A DNA stretch of 64,000 nucleotides from Carnegiea gigantea (taxonomy: Eukaryota; Streptophyta; Magnoliopsida; Caryophyllales; Cactaceae), in NCBI GenBank assembly GCA_029747015.1, contig JAKOGI010001257.1:208962-272961 (forward strand), read 5' to 3'. Below, piece by piece: positions 37,021 through 49,014 of the stretch. The notes beneath the pieces were generated by a model that saw only the letters and a list, made by a program, of their open reading frames with translations, was not told the origin of the DNA and ran no database searches. A program made the translations under genes and the position numbers. The stretch's first letter is position 1, and each line of letters opens with the position of its first letter.

Positions 37021-37240
37021 ATGATTATACAAATGTGGAGGAGGTAGTTCATCAATCTCACTTCATGCTCAAACAAGCATGTCAATGTAAAAGTAGTCCT
37101 TTTAATTGGCTTTATGGAGTGTGAGCTATCATTACCTCCTTGTTTGCTACTGTGGTAATGGTTGTTATGATCTGTCATAAGAGTCCGTTGGTTATTGGGT
37201 TTTCTCTCACATAGTTTGTCTCCCTCATCTTCATAGCAAG
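37021..37240 (+). repeat. Direct repeat copy 2 (exon-sized, about 220 bp)
   Basis: Second copy of the segment at 36061-36279. It has a two-base difference near 'gtgtgagctatcatt' and a premature stop (tctctcacatag), so it is decayed, but it is the copy linked to the rest of the MSL pseudogene. Confidence 0.85.
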
Positions 37241-38220
37241 TAAAGGGGCCAAGAGATACCTTGAAACGATGATATTCACTTGTGTGTCATACAACGCTTC
37301 ATAATAGGCGACCTATGCATCATTGATGATAAAAAGGTCAATATTTCTCATATTTATTAATGTTTAATTAAAAAATGTGTTCATGAATGTGTATATCCTT
37401 ACATTAGTTAATTGTTTGATGCATTAACTTACAAGTGTCTTTTTGTCTTTAGGAAGTATTGTGTGGCGTCAACTTGGGTGTGTTGAAAGTAGCTATTTTC
37501 CTCATATTTTATGAAGTAAGTTTATTTCAATTTTCAAAAGAAATAAAATAAAGCTAAGCATGTGATTGTATGCAAGTGTGCCGTGTGCGGGTGCTTATGC
37601 ATTGATTTAGGCCTAACATAGCATGATTGGTATGCATGCATGTATCTTATGCATGGAGCTTTTTAGTTTTTATTGTTAGGCATCTGCACATGCTATGTGT
37701 ATGCTTAGCACTTAATTTATTTCTTGTCAAAAAGAAAATCTAATTTATTAAATACAATAGGTCACAATTGAGGATGTATGCATCCCTCGGACCATAGTGA
37801 GGAGGTTGGATGATAATAGAGTGATTTTCTACACAAACACAGAGTTATCTAAACTCCCAATTACTAGTTGCACAAGGGATGCTTCTATGGATGATACGAT
37901 AGAGTTTTCTGTTAGATATTTGACAGAAGAACAAATGACAACTCTCACGAGCTAGATCAAAAGGTATCATTTTTAGTCAATAGAAGACTAACTTAATGAT
38001 CAAATCCCCAAACGATTTTCTTATGTTATTATCATCCTTGTTGTTAATTACATGAGTCAACATAGAAGTTGTTGGGACTCATGGTCATTGAGCCCAAAGG
38101 AACTCAAAGAAAAGGACAAGGTGAAGATGGTTCTGAAGTTCCAACATGCAATTCTAGTTGAAGAAGTAAAGGAGAAAAAGAAAGGAGCCGCTATCCTCTC
38201 AAATCATGAAGATATGATTT

Positions 38221-38947
38221 GAGTAGGGCCTGTGTTAGAATGTAAGTTATTAGTTGGAAATTTATTTTTGCTGTTTTAGATTTTTTTTCCCCCACTCTAT
38301 TCACTAATTGTTCTTCCATTTAGACGTACGTTTGAATTCTGGTTCTCATGTGATCTTGTTTAGTAATTCAGGGGCCATCCATTGTCAATATTTGAGATTG
38401 AAGAACTAGAGAGACTGTGCAAAGGCATTCCTATTGGAGTTGGTCATTTAGAGCATGGACAAGTCCAGCTACTTCTCATTTGACAAAGTCTAGCTTGTAG
38501 TCATTAGTGCAATTGCTACTAGTTGTACAAGTCATTTGTTGAATGAACTTAAGTATACCACTATGAACTCAAAACTAATTAGATTAGTTGTAGATTGAAT
38601 AGCTTCATCTGTCCAGCACTTTTGCACTTCTACGTAAGGCATTGAAATCTTGATAAGAGCTTTAACACTCTAGGAAACAATATTCAAGGCACTAGCTAGC
38701 ACGAACATGAATGAAATTGTCTCCTTTTATTTCTTAAGATAGGCACTAATATGCAATCGCATGTCAAATCCTTATAAGATAGAGTTAAAAGTTGATAATA
38801 AGAAGCAAAATGTTTAATAGTCTGAGTTGACATTCATTGAAATAGTCTCTTTAGAGAATAAACATCTCAATATAGTAGTATAGTTGATATTTCTAATATA
38901 GTTATATCCCAATGTTTAGCAATCATTTCATTCAAAGAGCATTTCTA
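38221..38947. other. AT-rich intergenic DNA
   Basis: I see no gene or recognisable repeat between the MSL pseudogene and the tandem duplication. Confidence 0.5.
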
Positions 38948-39379
38948 TGAAGTAAACTAATTTAATTATTTTATAAATAATAGACTAACTGAAATATATT
39001 AGGTAATACATAATAAATTAACTTTAAAAATTTTAATTGTGAAAAGTTTAATAGTTCAAATTTTCGACTATACCTCTTGTTTAATGGGTTCCAAAGAATT
39101 GCAATTATAACTATGTAGAAAAAAGACTATTCATTATTGTCAAGATGAATAATTCAATTTATTTGAAGTAAACTAATTTAATTATTTTATAAATAATAGA
39201 CTAACTGAAATATATTAGGTAATACATAATAAATTAACTTTAAAAATTTTAATTGTGAAAAGTTTAATAGTTCAAATTTTCGACTATACCTCTTGTTTAA
39301 TGGGTTCCAAAGAATTGCAATTATAACTATGTAGAAAAAAGACTATTCATTATTGTCAAGATGAATAATTCAATTTATT
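38948..39379. repeat. Perfect tandem duplication, 2 x 216 bp
   Basis: 38948-39163 is repeated base for base at 39164-39379 (both start 'tgaagtaaactaatttaatt' and end 'aataattcaatttatt'). The sequence is AT-rich and non-coding. Perfect identity implies a recent event or an assembly duplication. Confidence 0.95.
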
Positions 39380-39682
39380 GTACATTAAAAAATAACTGTT
39401 TCACGAATATAACGTTTTTATTAGATAGTGTAAGAGAATAATCTAGTTATATTAAAAATTTTAAACCACCACTTGCAATCAATGTTTCAATAACTTTCCA
39501 AATACATTTATTTTAGTCTTTTTGTTTTTTTTATGCTCAAAATAACATTATTTCATTAAAATGAATTAATCATGAGTTTGCATTAGCCAATCATAGGAAA
39601 ACATTTGTCAAAAGCATATTATTTTACTCATTTTTAGATATAGTTTTATAGATCTTCTGCTTCATCAAGACAGAAAACCACT

Positions 39683-40069
39683 GTGTCTATCATTGCATTC
39701 GTGATTTCGAAGATCATTGCGATCTTTGCTGTTAACCTCTTGTTGTGTCTAACATCGAGTGGTATAATTCTCTACAAGTCTACATTGATTGGTGGTAAGC
39801 GCTTCACTCTTTATTTATTGGGGATATGTGACAACTTTATCACAATATTGGCATTACTGTTGATTGGCATTCTAAGGGATCACATTATTGGCGTTCATGT
39901 CAAGTCTATAAGACCTTTGGCTTGGGGTTCACTTTTTTGGGCACTCTTGGGGTGTGGTACCCTAGTCTTTATGATCATAGATAAGTACTATTCTTGTTAC
40001 TTATTTTCCCATTTAAAAGAGTCGGTGAAAAATGACATTGTCATTAGTAGACTCGCCACAGCTACATAG
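39683..40069 (+). CDS. Hypothetical membrane protein fragment (weak)
   Basis: A 128-codon open frame with three hydrophobic segments (about residues 3-30, 43-64 and 77-101; for example NFITILALLLIGILRDHIIG). It lacks an ATG at its start (GTG) but is preceded by 'catcaagacag', a possible splice acceptor at about 39672, so it could be a last exon. I recognise no family. It lies just after the MSL pseudogene and tandem duplication, and its membrane segments do not match MSL. It could equally be a remnant. Confidence 0.3.
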   Translation: MSIIAFVISKIIAIFAVNLLLCLTSSGIILYKSTLIGGKRFTLYLLGICDNFITILALLLIGILRDHIIGVHVKSIRPLAWGSLFWALLGCGTLVFMIIDKYYSCYLFSHLKESVKNDIVISRLATAT

Positions 40070-41346
40070 TCATAATGCTAAAACACTCGAACTATATATA
40101 ATCTACATTGTATGATGTATCTTATTCAAGTTATGTTATAGTATCCATGATTTCTTTTCCTTTTCCCTTTTAAATTGCTATCAAAATGTTCATGTACTAA
40201 CAATTTTATTTTAACTCTAAACTTGTAATCTGTTCTATATTTTTTTTCTTTTTGTAATGTACAATATTGTCTTTCAAATATTATGAAAAAGTGATAACCA
40301 CAACCTAATATTGGCAGCTAAATTAGAATAATAGTCCTAGTACATATATATTTTTTTATAAGTTAAACATATTTAACCCATTAGACCCTTATCTCAGGGA
40401 TCACCAATATGCCACAATAGGCTGGGGAGGGGGGGAATTACTTTGGATACCAAAGCCTAGACTAACAAACCCAAAAACCAAGCCCAACCGTACAGCCGCG
40501 CACAAAACACAACATATGCATATCTCTCAAGTTAAACCCAAGTGGAGAGCGTGAAAGAAGCAACACTTGACCATCCAACTAAGTGCTCTTCGATAATTCT
40601 AGACTTTCTAGTAGATATATGACTATTAATGAAATCAACATTTTGTTTTAAAAAGAAAAGGGTCATGGTTGTGTCCTAATGCTTCTTCTGTGGTTTCCTT
40701 TTTAATTGCCTTTCTAGACAATTGAAAAGACAACATTCATGTGTTGTTCTGTAATTTCTCATGCTTGATTAATTAAGATACTGGCCCTATTAGGGATTAA
40801 CTTTTACTAATTGCATTTTCATATATTTTGCCACTATCTGGTTTGAACTAAACCCATTCAATCCCAACCTACAACTTCAAAACATCCTATGTTTTTGTTT
40901 TAGTTAACCCAAAATTGCATCTTTTGGTTCTTTCATAGTCTTGATGCAGTTGATTAGCTGAACTAAGCAAGTCCCACAAGGAATAAGATATTATCCTAAT
41001 TAAAAATAATTAAAGAAAACGAAAACGCCCATGTTTCTTAACATTATCCAAGTTTTGGATTCTTCTCTATTATGATAGTTCCTAATATTTTAAAGTACTT
41101 TTGGATTGTTGTTCAAAGATACCTCTTCAAATAGTTCTATTAAATTTGTTCATTTTACATTTGAAAATATTTTAAATTGAAAATTTTCCTTGCAAATAAA
41201 ATGAGCAAAATTTACTCGATGGTTGTTTCTCTCTTAAATTGTGGCAGCTTTTTAAATAATCGAAAGCAAAAAAAACGGAGTTTCTTTGAGCCACTCCCCC
41301 TATCTTTACTGTTTAAGTTCACACTAATCTGTCAATGCTGTTGACT

Positions 41347-41734
41347 CAATATGGTGTTTGGTTGAAAGTAATACAATCATTATATAACGGAATCAACCAC
41401 GTAATGTAATTGCTAGTGTAATAGAATGAGATAATAATTACATTACAATATTTGGTTACAAAGTTTTTACAAGTGTAATGGAATGAATTCATCTACAAAT
41501 AATACTTAATTTTATACATGGCGTGAAGTACTTGTAATTCAGTTCGCATTTTATTTTTGCCTATTTTAATTATTTGTAACTTTATTGATAATTATCATCC
41601 AATATCTTATCATCATGATTATGATGTTTCACATAAGACTTACTTCACTCTATTTCTTCTAGATTACAATAATGTAATATTGTCCAAGTTTACCAAGTAG
41701 AGAGAAGAAGAAGAAGATGATGATAATGATGTGT

Positions 41735-41771
<37 letters not shown>

Positions 41772-42150
41772 TGATGTACAAAAATGCAACTACAATAATA
41801 CGATCATGGTCTAGGTTAAACTTTATCTAATCTGGAGAGGAGAGAAAGGGATGAGGGGAATTTCAAACCTTTAAAAAAGTGGTGCCAAAGTAATAAGAGA
41901 GGGAAAGTAGCGGAGAGACAATGGAGAACATAGAGAGAAAGTTTCCCAATATAATAACTTATAATTGATTCAAAGGTGTGCAATCACAATTGTTTAGGAA
42001 AAGTCAAGTAATTGTAATTGCATAGATTGAGGTAAATGTGATTACAATGCAATTTTGATTACATTACTTAATGGTAACCAAACATGGTAATGGAATCACC
42101 ATTATCTTTTTGATTGCATTACCACTTTAATTATACAGAACCAAATAAGT
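41347..42150. mobile_element. MITE-like element with imperfect inverted ends
   Basis: The left end (from about 41347: 'ggtgtttggttgaaagtaatacaatcatta') and the right end (to about 42150: 'ggtaatggaatcaccattatc...attaccactttaattatacagaaccaaataag') carry inverse variants of 'tttggtt...gtaat..aatca'. Several 'tgtaattgc/gcaattaca' sub-repeats lie inside. This is the layout of plant non-autonomous elements rich in sub-terminal repeats. Ends are approximate and no target duplication was established. Confidence 0.4.
41735..41770. repeat. (TG)n(AG)n microsatellite
   Basis: About nine TG units running directly into about nine AG units. Confidence 0.85.
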
Positions 42151-43404
42151 CATAAGTGTTTCAACATTTATTTATTTTAAATAAGATATCGAGTGCAAGT
42201 CTTATAGATGAATTTATATGGGAAAGAAAACATCATTGTACAAGAGATGAGCAGTTTTAACCCGTCCAAAAAAGTGGTATTGGAACCAAAATTGGTCAGC
42301 ATTGGTTCCCAACATTTGGATTTTGGAGTTGAAGATGGAGAGAACAAAGGACAAGAAGAGATACAGAAGGACCAATAGATAATACGGGAATGAAATCAAA
42401 ATCAGAATGCAACCTAAAGGGGAAAAGAATAGTAAACTTGAATTAAGTTAATATTAAATTATTCAGCCAAAAAAAAAAAAAAGAAAAGTTGAGAATTAAA
42501 TTAAAATGTTTCATTGTTTGATGTAAATATACACTATTTTATCCAGCATCCTCCATGTTAACCTTATTGACTGAAGTCAATATTGGCCGTATTGGTTGAA
42601 GACTTGGAGTTGATCTTGGCCTTAATAAGAACCTCCTCAATTTCAATTCATCTTAAATTTGAGAAATCCAGTAATAGTTTCGGATTTGGACCTATTGATG
42701 TGCCTTAAATTTGAGAAATCATGTTGTACTGTTAGATTTGATCCCATAAAAAACGAGACACACACTGAAAGTTCTCGGTAACATTTTGGGATCGGATGAT
42801 TATGACAAAAGAAATAGACAAACTCTTTTACGCCCGTTCTATCTCGAATCAACCAACTACTGAATTCCTTCACAGTCCTTCTGTAAAGTCGTCCTTAATC
42901 CGAGCTGCATCAATGCAGATCTGATGGCTGCTATTCTGGTTTTGACTATCTAAAATACCACCCTCAGATTCCTAGAACTCCACTTTCGCACTATAATACA
43001 ATAATAAAATTTAAAAAAAGAAGATCACAAGTCCCTCAACTTTACAATACAAACAACAGGCAACAGCTAATATAACATTATAGTCAGAAAAACCTGTGAC
43101 AAAGATCTGAAGGCCTATTACAAGAAAAATTAGGTTAAAGTAAGACTGATTCAATGACCCATTTGCAATCACAATTATTGAACAGTTCACATCTGATCAA
43201 AAACACCCAACCTCCCCTTCCTCGTTCCCTCTGATTGGTCCAAACCAATTGAAAAGTCAATGTGGCAATAAACAGGTAGCAGTTTCTCTCTCCCTCTACA
43301 AAAGTCCTTTCCCAGGGTGAAAAATACCGGAATTTTTTTGCCTCAGGGTAAAAACAGAGCCCCTATGTAGTTTTGTGTACTGCCTTGTGGAGATCAAACT
43401 TCCC

Positions 43405-43965
43405 TTAATTGCCCTTACCAAAAGATTGAATCCCTGTGAAGGACACCCTGCCAAAACCCAGATGACCAACTTGGTATAACTCCAGCAACACCTTATCAGC
43501 CTCAAATGCGGCACAGAAACTCTTCCTCTCTTCCAACTCCTCATCATCCCCGAATTCGAGAACGATGTCCGACTTCCCGAGGCTTAGTCTCCCAGCCCCG
43601 GTGATGAAACTACTACCACTCATCACGAGGTTAGGGTCGAGTGTGCCACTGCTAGCCTTTCCGACTTTCTTGGATTTTTTTGACCTCTTCCTTGTCCTTC
43701 TCAAACACCTCCTACCCACTAGGTAAGGCACCTTGACAAATGCAAGAGCTAATAGGCTCACAAGGGCCAGTGGGCAGCAACACACTGCTACACAATCTGC
43801 AATCAATGATGCAGCACATGATCGGCATTGCTTGCCTGAGCAGTCAAATGAGTCGCCTGTGTCTTGCTCGGTGGCAAAGCGGGTGTTCCTAGATGAGGAT
43901 CTGGGTCTTGATGCTTTCTTGGTCCTCGGGTCCTTGCCCGAGATCCGAGGAGGATTCTCTTCCAT
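43405..43965 (-). CDS. Conserved plant protein of unknown function with Cys-rich membrane segment
   Basis: An intronless 186-codon frame. Residues 1-35 are basic and Ser/Arg-rich with no signal peptide. Residues 47-84 form a Cys-rich hydrophobic stretch (CAASLIADCVAVCCCPLALV, then SLLALAFVKVPYLVGRRC), followed by a strongly basic segment (RRTRKRSKKSKKVGKAS). The C-terminal half ends with an acidic cluster (EFGDDEELEERKSF) and HLGFGRVSFTGI. This composition matches small plant-specific proteins that I know only as uncharacterised. Upstream, 'tttgattcttgcag' on the minus strand (about 44006-44019) could be a 3' splice site of a leader intron. The long uniform frame and codon use support a real gene. 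Confidence 0.8.
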   Translation of the reverse strand: MEENPPRISGKDPRTKKASRPRSSSRNTRFATEQDTGDSFDCSGKQCRSCAASLIADCVAVCCCPLALVSLLALAFVKVPYLVGRRCLRRTRKRSKKSKKVGKASSGTLDPNLVMSGSSFITGAGRLSLGKSDIVLEFGDDEELEERKSFCAAFEADKVLLELYQVGHLGFGRVSFTGIQSFGKGN

Positions 43966-46136
43966 TTGGATACAGTATTATCTTTTTGAAATCCCACCTA
44001 AATCCTGCAAGAATCAAAGAACCATTAGAAGTTTGCTAGGCGAGACGTATATTTGGTGTTTGTTATATGCTCAGAGCAATGTAGTGCCCTCCCTCAAGCC
44101 CCCGTGCATTTAACCTTGGTAATCCCAAAAGGAAGGGGTAAGGACAACAAAGTATTTAATGTTAGGGAGAAAAGGACATGCTCACAAGTGGAATATGGTT
44201 AATTATTAATTTAACACAAATAAGGTTCAAAGAGACAAATGCCTGTGTGCTCTAAAAGGCCAATCATAGAAAAGGGAAATGAAAGCAAGAGTTGTGCAAT
44301 TTTCTGCTCGTCAGTACATGTCTTCAAAATTGCCAACCTCCCCCCCTCCCCCTCTTTCGCCCCAAAAGAAGGAACACGAAATGCTGAAACCCGGGGACTG
44401 GAGAAGGTTAAACATATCCCCCCAGGAGGTTCAAGTATATTTCATTCGCTCGATGTCTCTCGCTACTCACTCAGTTATGCCAAGCACATATATCCAGTAA
44501 AGGGCATTAGACGTAATTAGTCTCCAACATATGAATCACAGTTGTAAAGCAACGCCTATTAGAACCCTATTTGGAGGCAATTCAATAAGACAAGACTTTG
44601 ATTCGTTGATTTGCAAAGCTACATGCGCATATATGTATTAGACATATACTGGATAATTCTAGTGAACATGAGGATTGGAATTTGGTCCTTCATATCTATG
44701 TCAAACATTTGTAACCATAAGACACTTTCTACTGGAGTCTAAACAACATAGATAGTATTACAAGGAACGTAATCTTGACTATGATGTCAAAACCTCATAC
44801 AACGCCCTAGAATCTAGGGAAAGTAAGGGGCAAGCCAGTAACTGACCTAAGATGTCATTGATTTATGTTGGCAAAAGAAGCCAAAGTGGTTTTTCACACA
44901 AAAGTCACCTTGTGAAGGGAAGATGAATATGCAATTAATGAGCACATATACGGCCTCTTCGCAAGATCCAAATTGCATGATGGTTCTTCCTAGTTGAACC
45001 AGTCAAGAAGCCATACAGTCAGGTCACGTTGTAAATTGAACACCCCCATATCTTGTTTCAAGGATGGCAAAGGGGCAGGTTGGGATGCAGTGAACTGCAT
45101 TCTGCATTGCCCTCCCCATTACCATCCCCTCTCCCATTACCATTTACGGAAGCAAAATGGCTCCCACTTCTGTCTCTGTTTATGCTATATTGGACATTTT
45201 TATTAAGTACAATGCCAATACAATTCGGAGCAAATCATGAACCAAAATAGATAAAGAACCACAAGAAAGGGAACTATAGTTCAATATTGATTGCATTTCA
45301 TTCTCGTTGAGTTTGATACATATGACTTATACTGCAAAGGTGCAAAATCACATGAATACCCTCCCCCCTTTTTAAATTGAGTAGGTCCCATTAGGCTGGT
45401 TTAGTGAAGCAGAATGAGATGCACATCCATATTTGCTGCCTCATTCATTTTTTCTTTCTTTTGCCTGTAGCTGTTTTGAGCATCTTTCAGGTCATTGCAA
45501 GCTACAATAGCTAGCTCTAGAATATATGTTTATTAGAGAATTTGTCCATTAATACTCATTATTGTTCTCCAAAGTATTCCTCAATCTATGATACTGCTCA
45601 CTATATCCCCCCTATGACATGGCCTATAAGGTCAAGGATACACAACTGTCTTCTTATGAAGAGGTTGTTTTTGAAAGAGACAAACAAGGTGAAATATAAT
45701 ATTAAAGGACAGATCCCAACACTTTCAATTTAACAGATTCTACCCAGAAAATTTCAGAAAGAGTTGTCCAAAACTACAGATGCAAATTAGGTGGATATCA
45801 AGCGGGGCTATATGAGTTTGGATAAATAAACATGGTGATAATCCTAAAGTTATCGTTATCATATTACCATCAAAGAGCTTATTTTGGTCATGGGTCAGAG
45901 TGGAGAGAGCATAGATACTAGGAATGCACAAGATGATTAGGAGCTACGATTGACATTCTCATTGCAAGTGATTTGTGTACTGTGATTCTAAATGGAATCA
46001 TAAACTATTGTAACTGAGTTACTGAGTAGAGACTAGAGTTCACACACACAATCCAAATTTGGGGATTTAGATCTTCAATCTTCATAACTACAGGATAAAG
46101 AGACACGTATATAATGTGTGTGGGGACACAGTATAA
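43966..46136. other. Intergenic region; promoter side of the 43405-43965 gene
   Basis: Holds the leader and promoter of the minus-strand gene. Several open frames of 60-95 codons occur (for example near 44239-44520 and 45053-45250), but they are Pro/Ser-rich, mutually overlapping and without domains, so I call none. No repeat stands out. Confidence 0.45.
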
Positions 46137-46903
46137 GAGCACCTCCAATGAAGGTCTCACGGGCCAAAATTTCAGGCCACGAGCGAGTGGGCGGATGTCC
46201 CGAGCTCCAGCCGTAGGCCCGCGCGCGAGAAAGGAGCGAGCGGCACTCCTCCGCGAGCGGCCATCCCCCAATTTCTACCTCTTTTTTTTTTTTTTTTTTG
46301 ACTGTTCGTGAACCCCAAAAATAAGGAAAAACTTAATTTTTTTTTTTTTATTTATTAAGATGGATTGGGTTTCTTTAATTTGAGAAAAAAATGGTGGAAG
46401 CCTTGGAAGGAGTGGGGGGAAGAAAGGTGAAGAAGATGAAAGGATGAGAGAGAAAGCGGCAGAATGGGGGACGGTGGTATCTTGGGAATTTTTTTTGGTA
46501 AAGAAAAAGATAATGGAAATTATTACATGTATTAATGGAAATTATTATATGTATTAATGGAAATTATAATGGCAATCTAAACCTTTCTTCTTCTTTTTTT
46601 TTGGTGAGAGACCTTTTTATTTATACACTACTATGTATTAATGAAAATTATTCCTTGTATTTGTGTAAATTATTTTTCAAAAAAAAATAAAGTCAAATAA
46701 GAAACCAAAACACACAAACTAAATTAATTAAATATGGTTAAGTGTGGGGTCCTGATGTATTATTTTATTTGGTGAGCTAAAATGGTGAGTCTCTCATTGG
46801 AGAGAGTGAGGATTGTGAGCCAAAAAGTTGGAGAAATGGATAATGTGGCAGTGGTAGGCCCCCACTGGTAAGCTAAAAAATAGGCTCACCATTGGTTATG
46901 CTC
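46137..46903. mobile_element. Harbinger-like MITE with TAA target duplication
   Basis: The left end GAGCACCTCCAATG (46137-46150) and the right end CATTGGTTATGCTC (46890-46903) are inverted repeats matching at 11 of 14 positions. Both are flanked by TAA (46134-46136 and 46904-46906). TWA duplications and GAGCA...TGCTC ends are typical of PIF/Harbinger elements. There is no transposase frame; the inside has GC-rich DNA on the left (46150-46270), long A/T runs and direct repeats of 'ttaatggaaattattat' (about 46505-46570). Confidence 0.7.
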
Positions 46904-48208
46904 TAAGACCTATTTACTTTGAGATCTCATCTCATTGGAGATGGCACAAGGACTAGACCAACAACTCAAAATGACCTCCAATTTATAAATAAAGTACCTA
47001 TATATAGTTAAATTGGTATTCTAGACAAATGGCCTTCAGCCTTTCATGTCCCTTGCCTCATTTAGCTTTCCTCCATTTCCCTTCACCTTCCTCTATGTAC
47101 AACCCCTTTCCCCCCTCTTCTCCCACACTCAAAATTCTGCATTTAATTGTCCATGGGGCTTCTCATGTAATGCCTCTCTGCACAGAGAAGGAAAGAAATG
47201 CAGAACTCTTTATCCATTCTTAAGTCTTGTCAGCCTTTTCTTTTATTATTGTTGGTCTCTGGTTTATCTTCTTGCTTGAATTGGCTGGCCCATTTTGTTT
47301 TTTGGAGTTAAATTCTTACCTTTCCATGCCTAGTTAGTAGTTCCGTACTAGGTAAATCTTAAATCCCTACAAAACTGGTACAATTGTTTACTAGTATCAT
47401 GATAGTTTTTGAAGTGGTAAATTAGACATTGATGTGTCACAGTCCAGGGATTGCCGCAATATTCAAGTTGATGGTAGCTGGACAGTAGTTAGTACAAGCC
47501 CATGTTAATGGAACTGGTACCCATGTCCCAAGTAATGTACATTTCAGTCAATGGCTAGTTAAAGCTCCCATATCGTGCGATAAAGTCTTAACCTAGCGAT
47601 TGACATAAGGTTCGAATTAGGTTCAAGTTCATTTCTCAGTTATGTCGTACATAGTCGCATTGTATTGATCTTTGTCCTCCTCTCAACCAGACCAGAGGCA
47701 TCGGGGCGACTCGCATCTAACTATCGAAAACCCAGGTGATCACAGCTCAAGTCAGTGACTCAGGTTAGCGGCAGCCCAAATAAAGTTTGAACCCCATCTC
47801 AAATATAGGGAGGATTGCATGTTTTCTCCTCCTCCCCCTGCTCACATTGAGGGGGCCTGTCATCCACATTGTATCGGAACAATAAGAACCAAAAGATTTT
47901 GAGTTCACATCTCATGATATTACACGACTAAACATATCATAAAAACACATATCTGCCTTTGATACTTCAAACTCAGAGAACATATATAACAATATGTCAT
48001 TTAAGGGGGTTCAATTCAAAGGACATGGGTACAGATTTTGAAAATGACGTAACACAAAGAGGGCTAGACCAAGTGGACCTAATATTTCCCACTACATTGT
48101 TGGCTTTCCTAAAGTACAAATCAGAACATTGACAAATGCAAAAAGCATACATAAGAAAATAAAAATTACTGATTTTTCACTTACCTCTGTCCAGCACTAA
48201 AGCTGCAT
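46904..48208. other. Intergenic DNA
   Basis: A 64-codon frame at 47029-47223 follows a TATA-like 'tatatatag' (about 47000) and is Pro/Ser-rich, with no recognised domain; a non-coding transcript is possible but unsupported. The stretch 47690-47900 ('gtgatcacagctcaagtcagtgactcaggttagcggcagcccaa') looks repeat-derived but I cannot classify it. Confidence 0.4.
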
Positions 48209-48400
48209 TTAAATCAAACTGGGTGCAGCTAATAGCAAGCTCAATTTGATTGTTGCTGATGAGATGTGCTCTCCAGAAACGGCGTCGTCTTGGGTGAGAG
48301 AGCTGAAACAGATAAATAACAGCAACAGGCAGAGCACCAACACTAACAACAACACTAACACTTGCAGTTTTATCTGAAATGGGTGATCCAATTTCAGCAT
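48209..48400 (-). CDS. Small hydrophobic ORF (63 codons), uncertain
   Basis: A 63-codon frame on the minus strand encodes one strong membrane segment (VLVLLLVLVLCLLLLFICF, residues 14-32) between short polar ends. CT-rich DNA upstream (read on the minus strand as GA-rich, about 48424-48490) could be a leader. No family is recognised. A second frame overlapping it on the same strand is open for about 90 codons without an ATG and ends at a perfect donor (AG|GTAAGT at 48185). The locus may therefore be a first exon read in that other frame. Confidence 0.25.
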   Translation of the reverse strand: MLKLDHPFQIKLQVLVLLLVLVLCLLLLFICFSSLTQDDAVSGEHISSATIKLSLLLAAPSLI

Positions 48401-48963
48401 TTCCGCTTTGCCCAGAAATGCTTCCTGCCCTCTTCTCTCTCTCCCTCTCTACTATTGGAAATGAGGAGAGAGAAAGAGACAGAGAGTGAGCATACCTACA
48501 ACACCATATACAAATACAATGTAAATTTGGGGTGTCAGGTTGGGCAATTTTTAAATGTTAAACTGACCCTGAGCCTTTTTGAAGCATCTACTGGGTTTTT
48601 TTTAAATCAGGGTCGTAAATCTTCATTAACAACGAAGCATTTTTGGGTATCTTCAAAAAGAATCCACACATGGAGGAGAGAGAGAATGCATGTAAATGTT
48701 TATGGTTCCAATGACAGCGAATACTGAGGGAAATTGTCGCCAAATTCTTCTATTTTCAAGGCACTACCTGCTACTGCTACTACCTCTTCCATTTCTCATT
48801 CTTCTTATTTTTTTAGTAATTTTTCAGATTATACTATGCAGACTGTATTATATTGATAATTACATACGATTGCCCTAAAAAATTGTAGCGCAAATATAGC
48901 TTATGTCCTCGATTTGTGCACGAAAATCGAATGAAAATTAAACTGGGGAACTGGGAACGAGGG

Positions 48964-49014
<51 letters not shown>

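Larger units (their letters stand above)
36061..38220 (+). pseudogene. Decayed MscS-like mechanosensitive channel (MSL) gene
   Basis: Pieces of a plant MSL channel appear in order. A membrane segment (VAVVMVVMIFHKSPMVIGFP, then LTQFVSLVFM) appears at about 36131-36279 and again in damaged form at 37092-37240. The second copy continues (KGAKRYLETMIFTCV) and, after a frameshift, FIIGDLCIIDD, which matches the family's HPFDVGDRC-type segment. The next piece (37761-37950) reads VTIEDVCIPRTIVRRLDDNR, then FYTNTELSKLPITSC and DDTIEFSV, matching the conserved 'EEMNILTTVF...YPNSVL..KPI.NY...D..EF.V' stretch. A last piece (about 38056-38215) resembles the 'W.P...VVVKEIE...KVKM.L' segment. Stops and frameshifts break every piece, so no channel can be made. 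Identification rests on remembered family motifs. Confidence 0.6.
40070..43404. other. Intergenic DNA with MITE-like element and microsatellites
   Basis: Apart from the element at 41347-42150 and the TG/AG microsatellite at 41735-41770, I see only AT-rich unique-looking DNA. Around 42640-42735 the phrase 'cttaaatttgagaaatc' occurs twice, about 60 bases apart. Confidence 0.45.

Noticed and set aside
38948..39379. Reading the 216-bp tandem pair as an LTR or TIR structure
   Set aside because: The copies are directly adjacent with no internal sequence and no TG...CA ends, so it is a simple tandem duplication.
43733..44113. 126-codon plus-strand frame
   Set aside because: It is antisense to the conserved minus-strand gene at 43405-43965, whose frame is far more protein-like.
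44239..44520. 93-codon plus-strand frame
   Set aside because: A second frame of similar length overlaps it and neither has protein-like features. It lies in the promoter side of the 43405-43965 gene.
47029..47279. Pro/Ser-rich plus-strand frames after a TATA-like sequence
   Set aside because: Two overlapping frames with no domain, and composition set by CCT/TTC-rich DNA. Left as intergenic.
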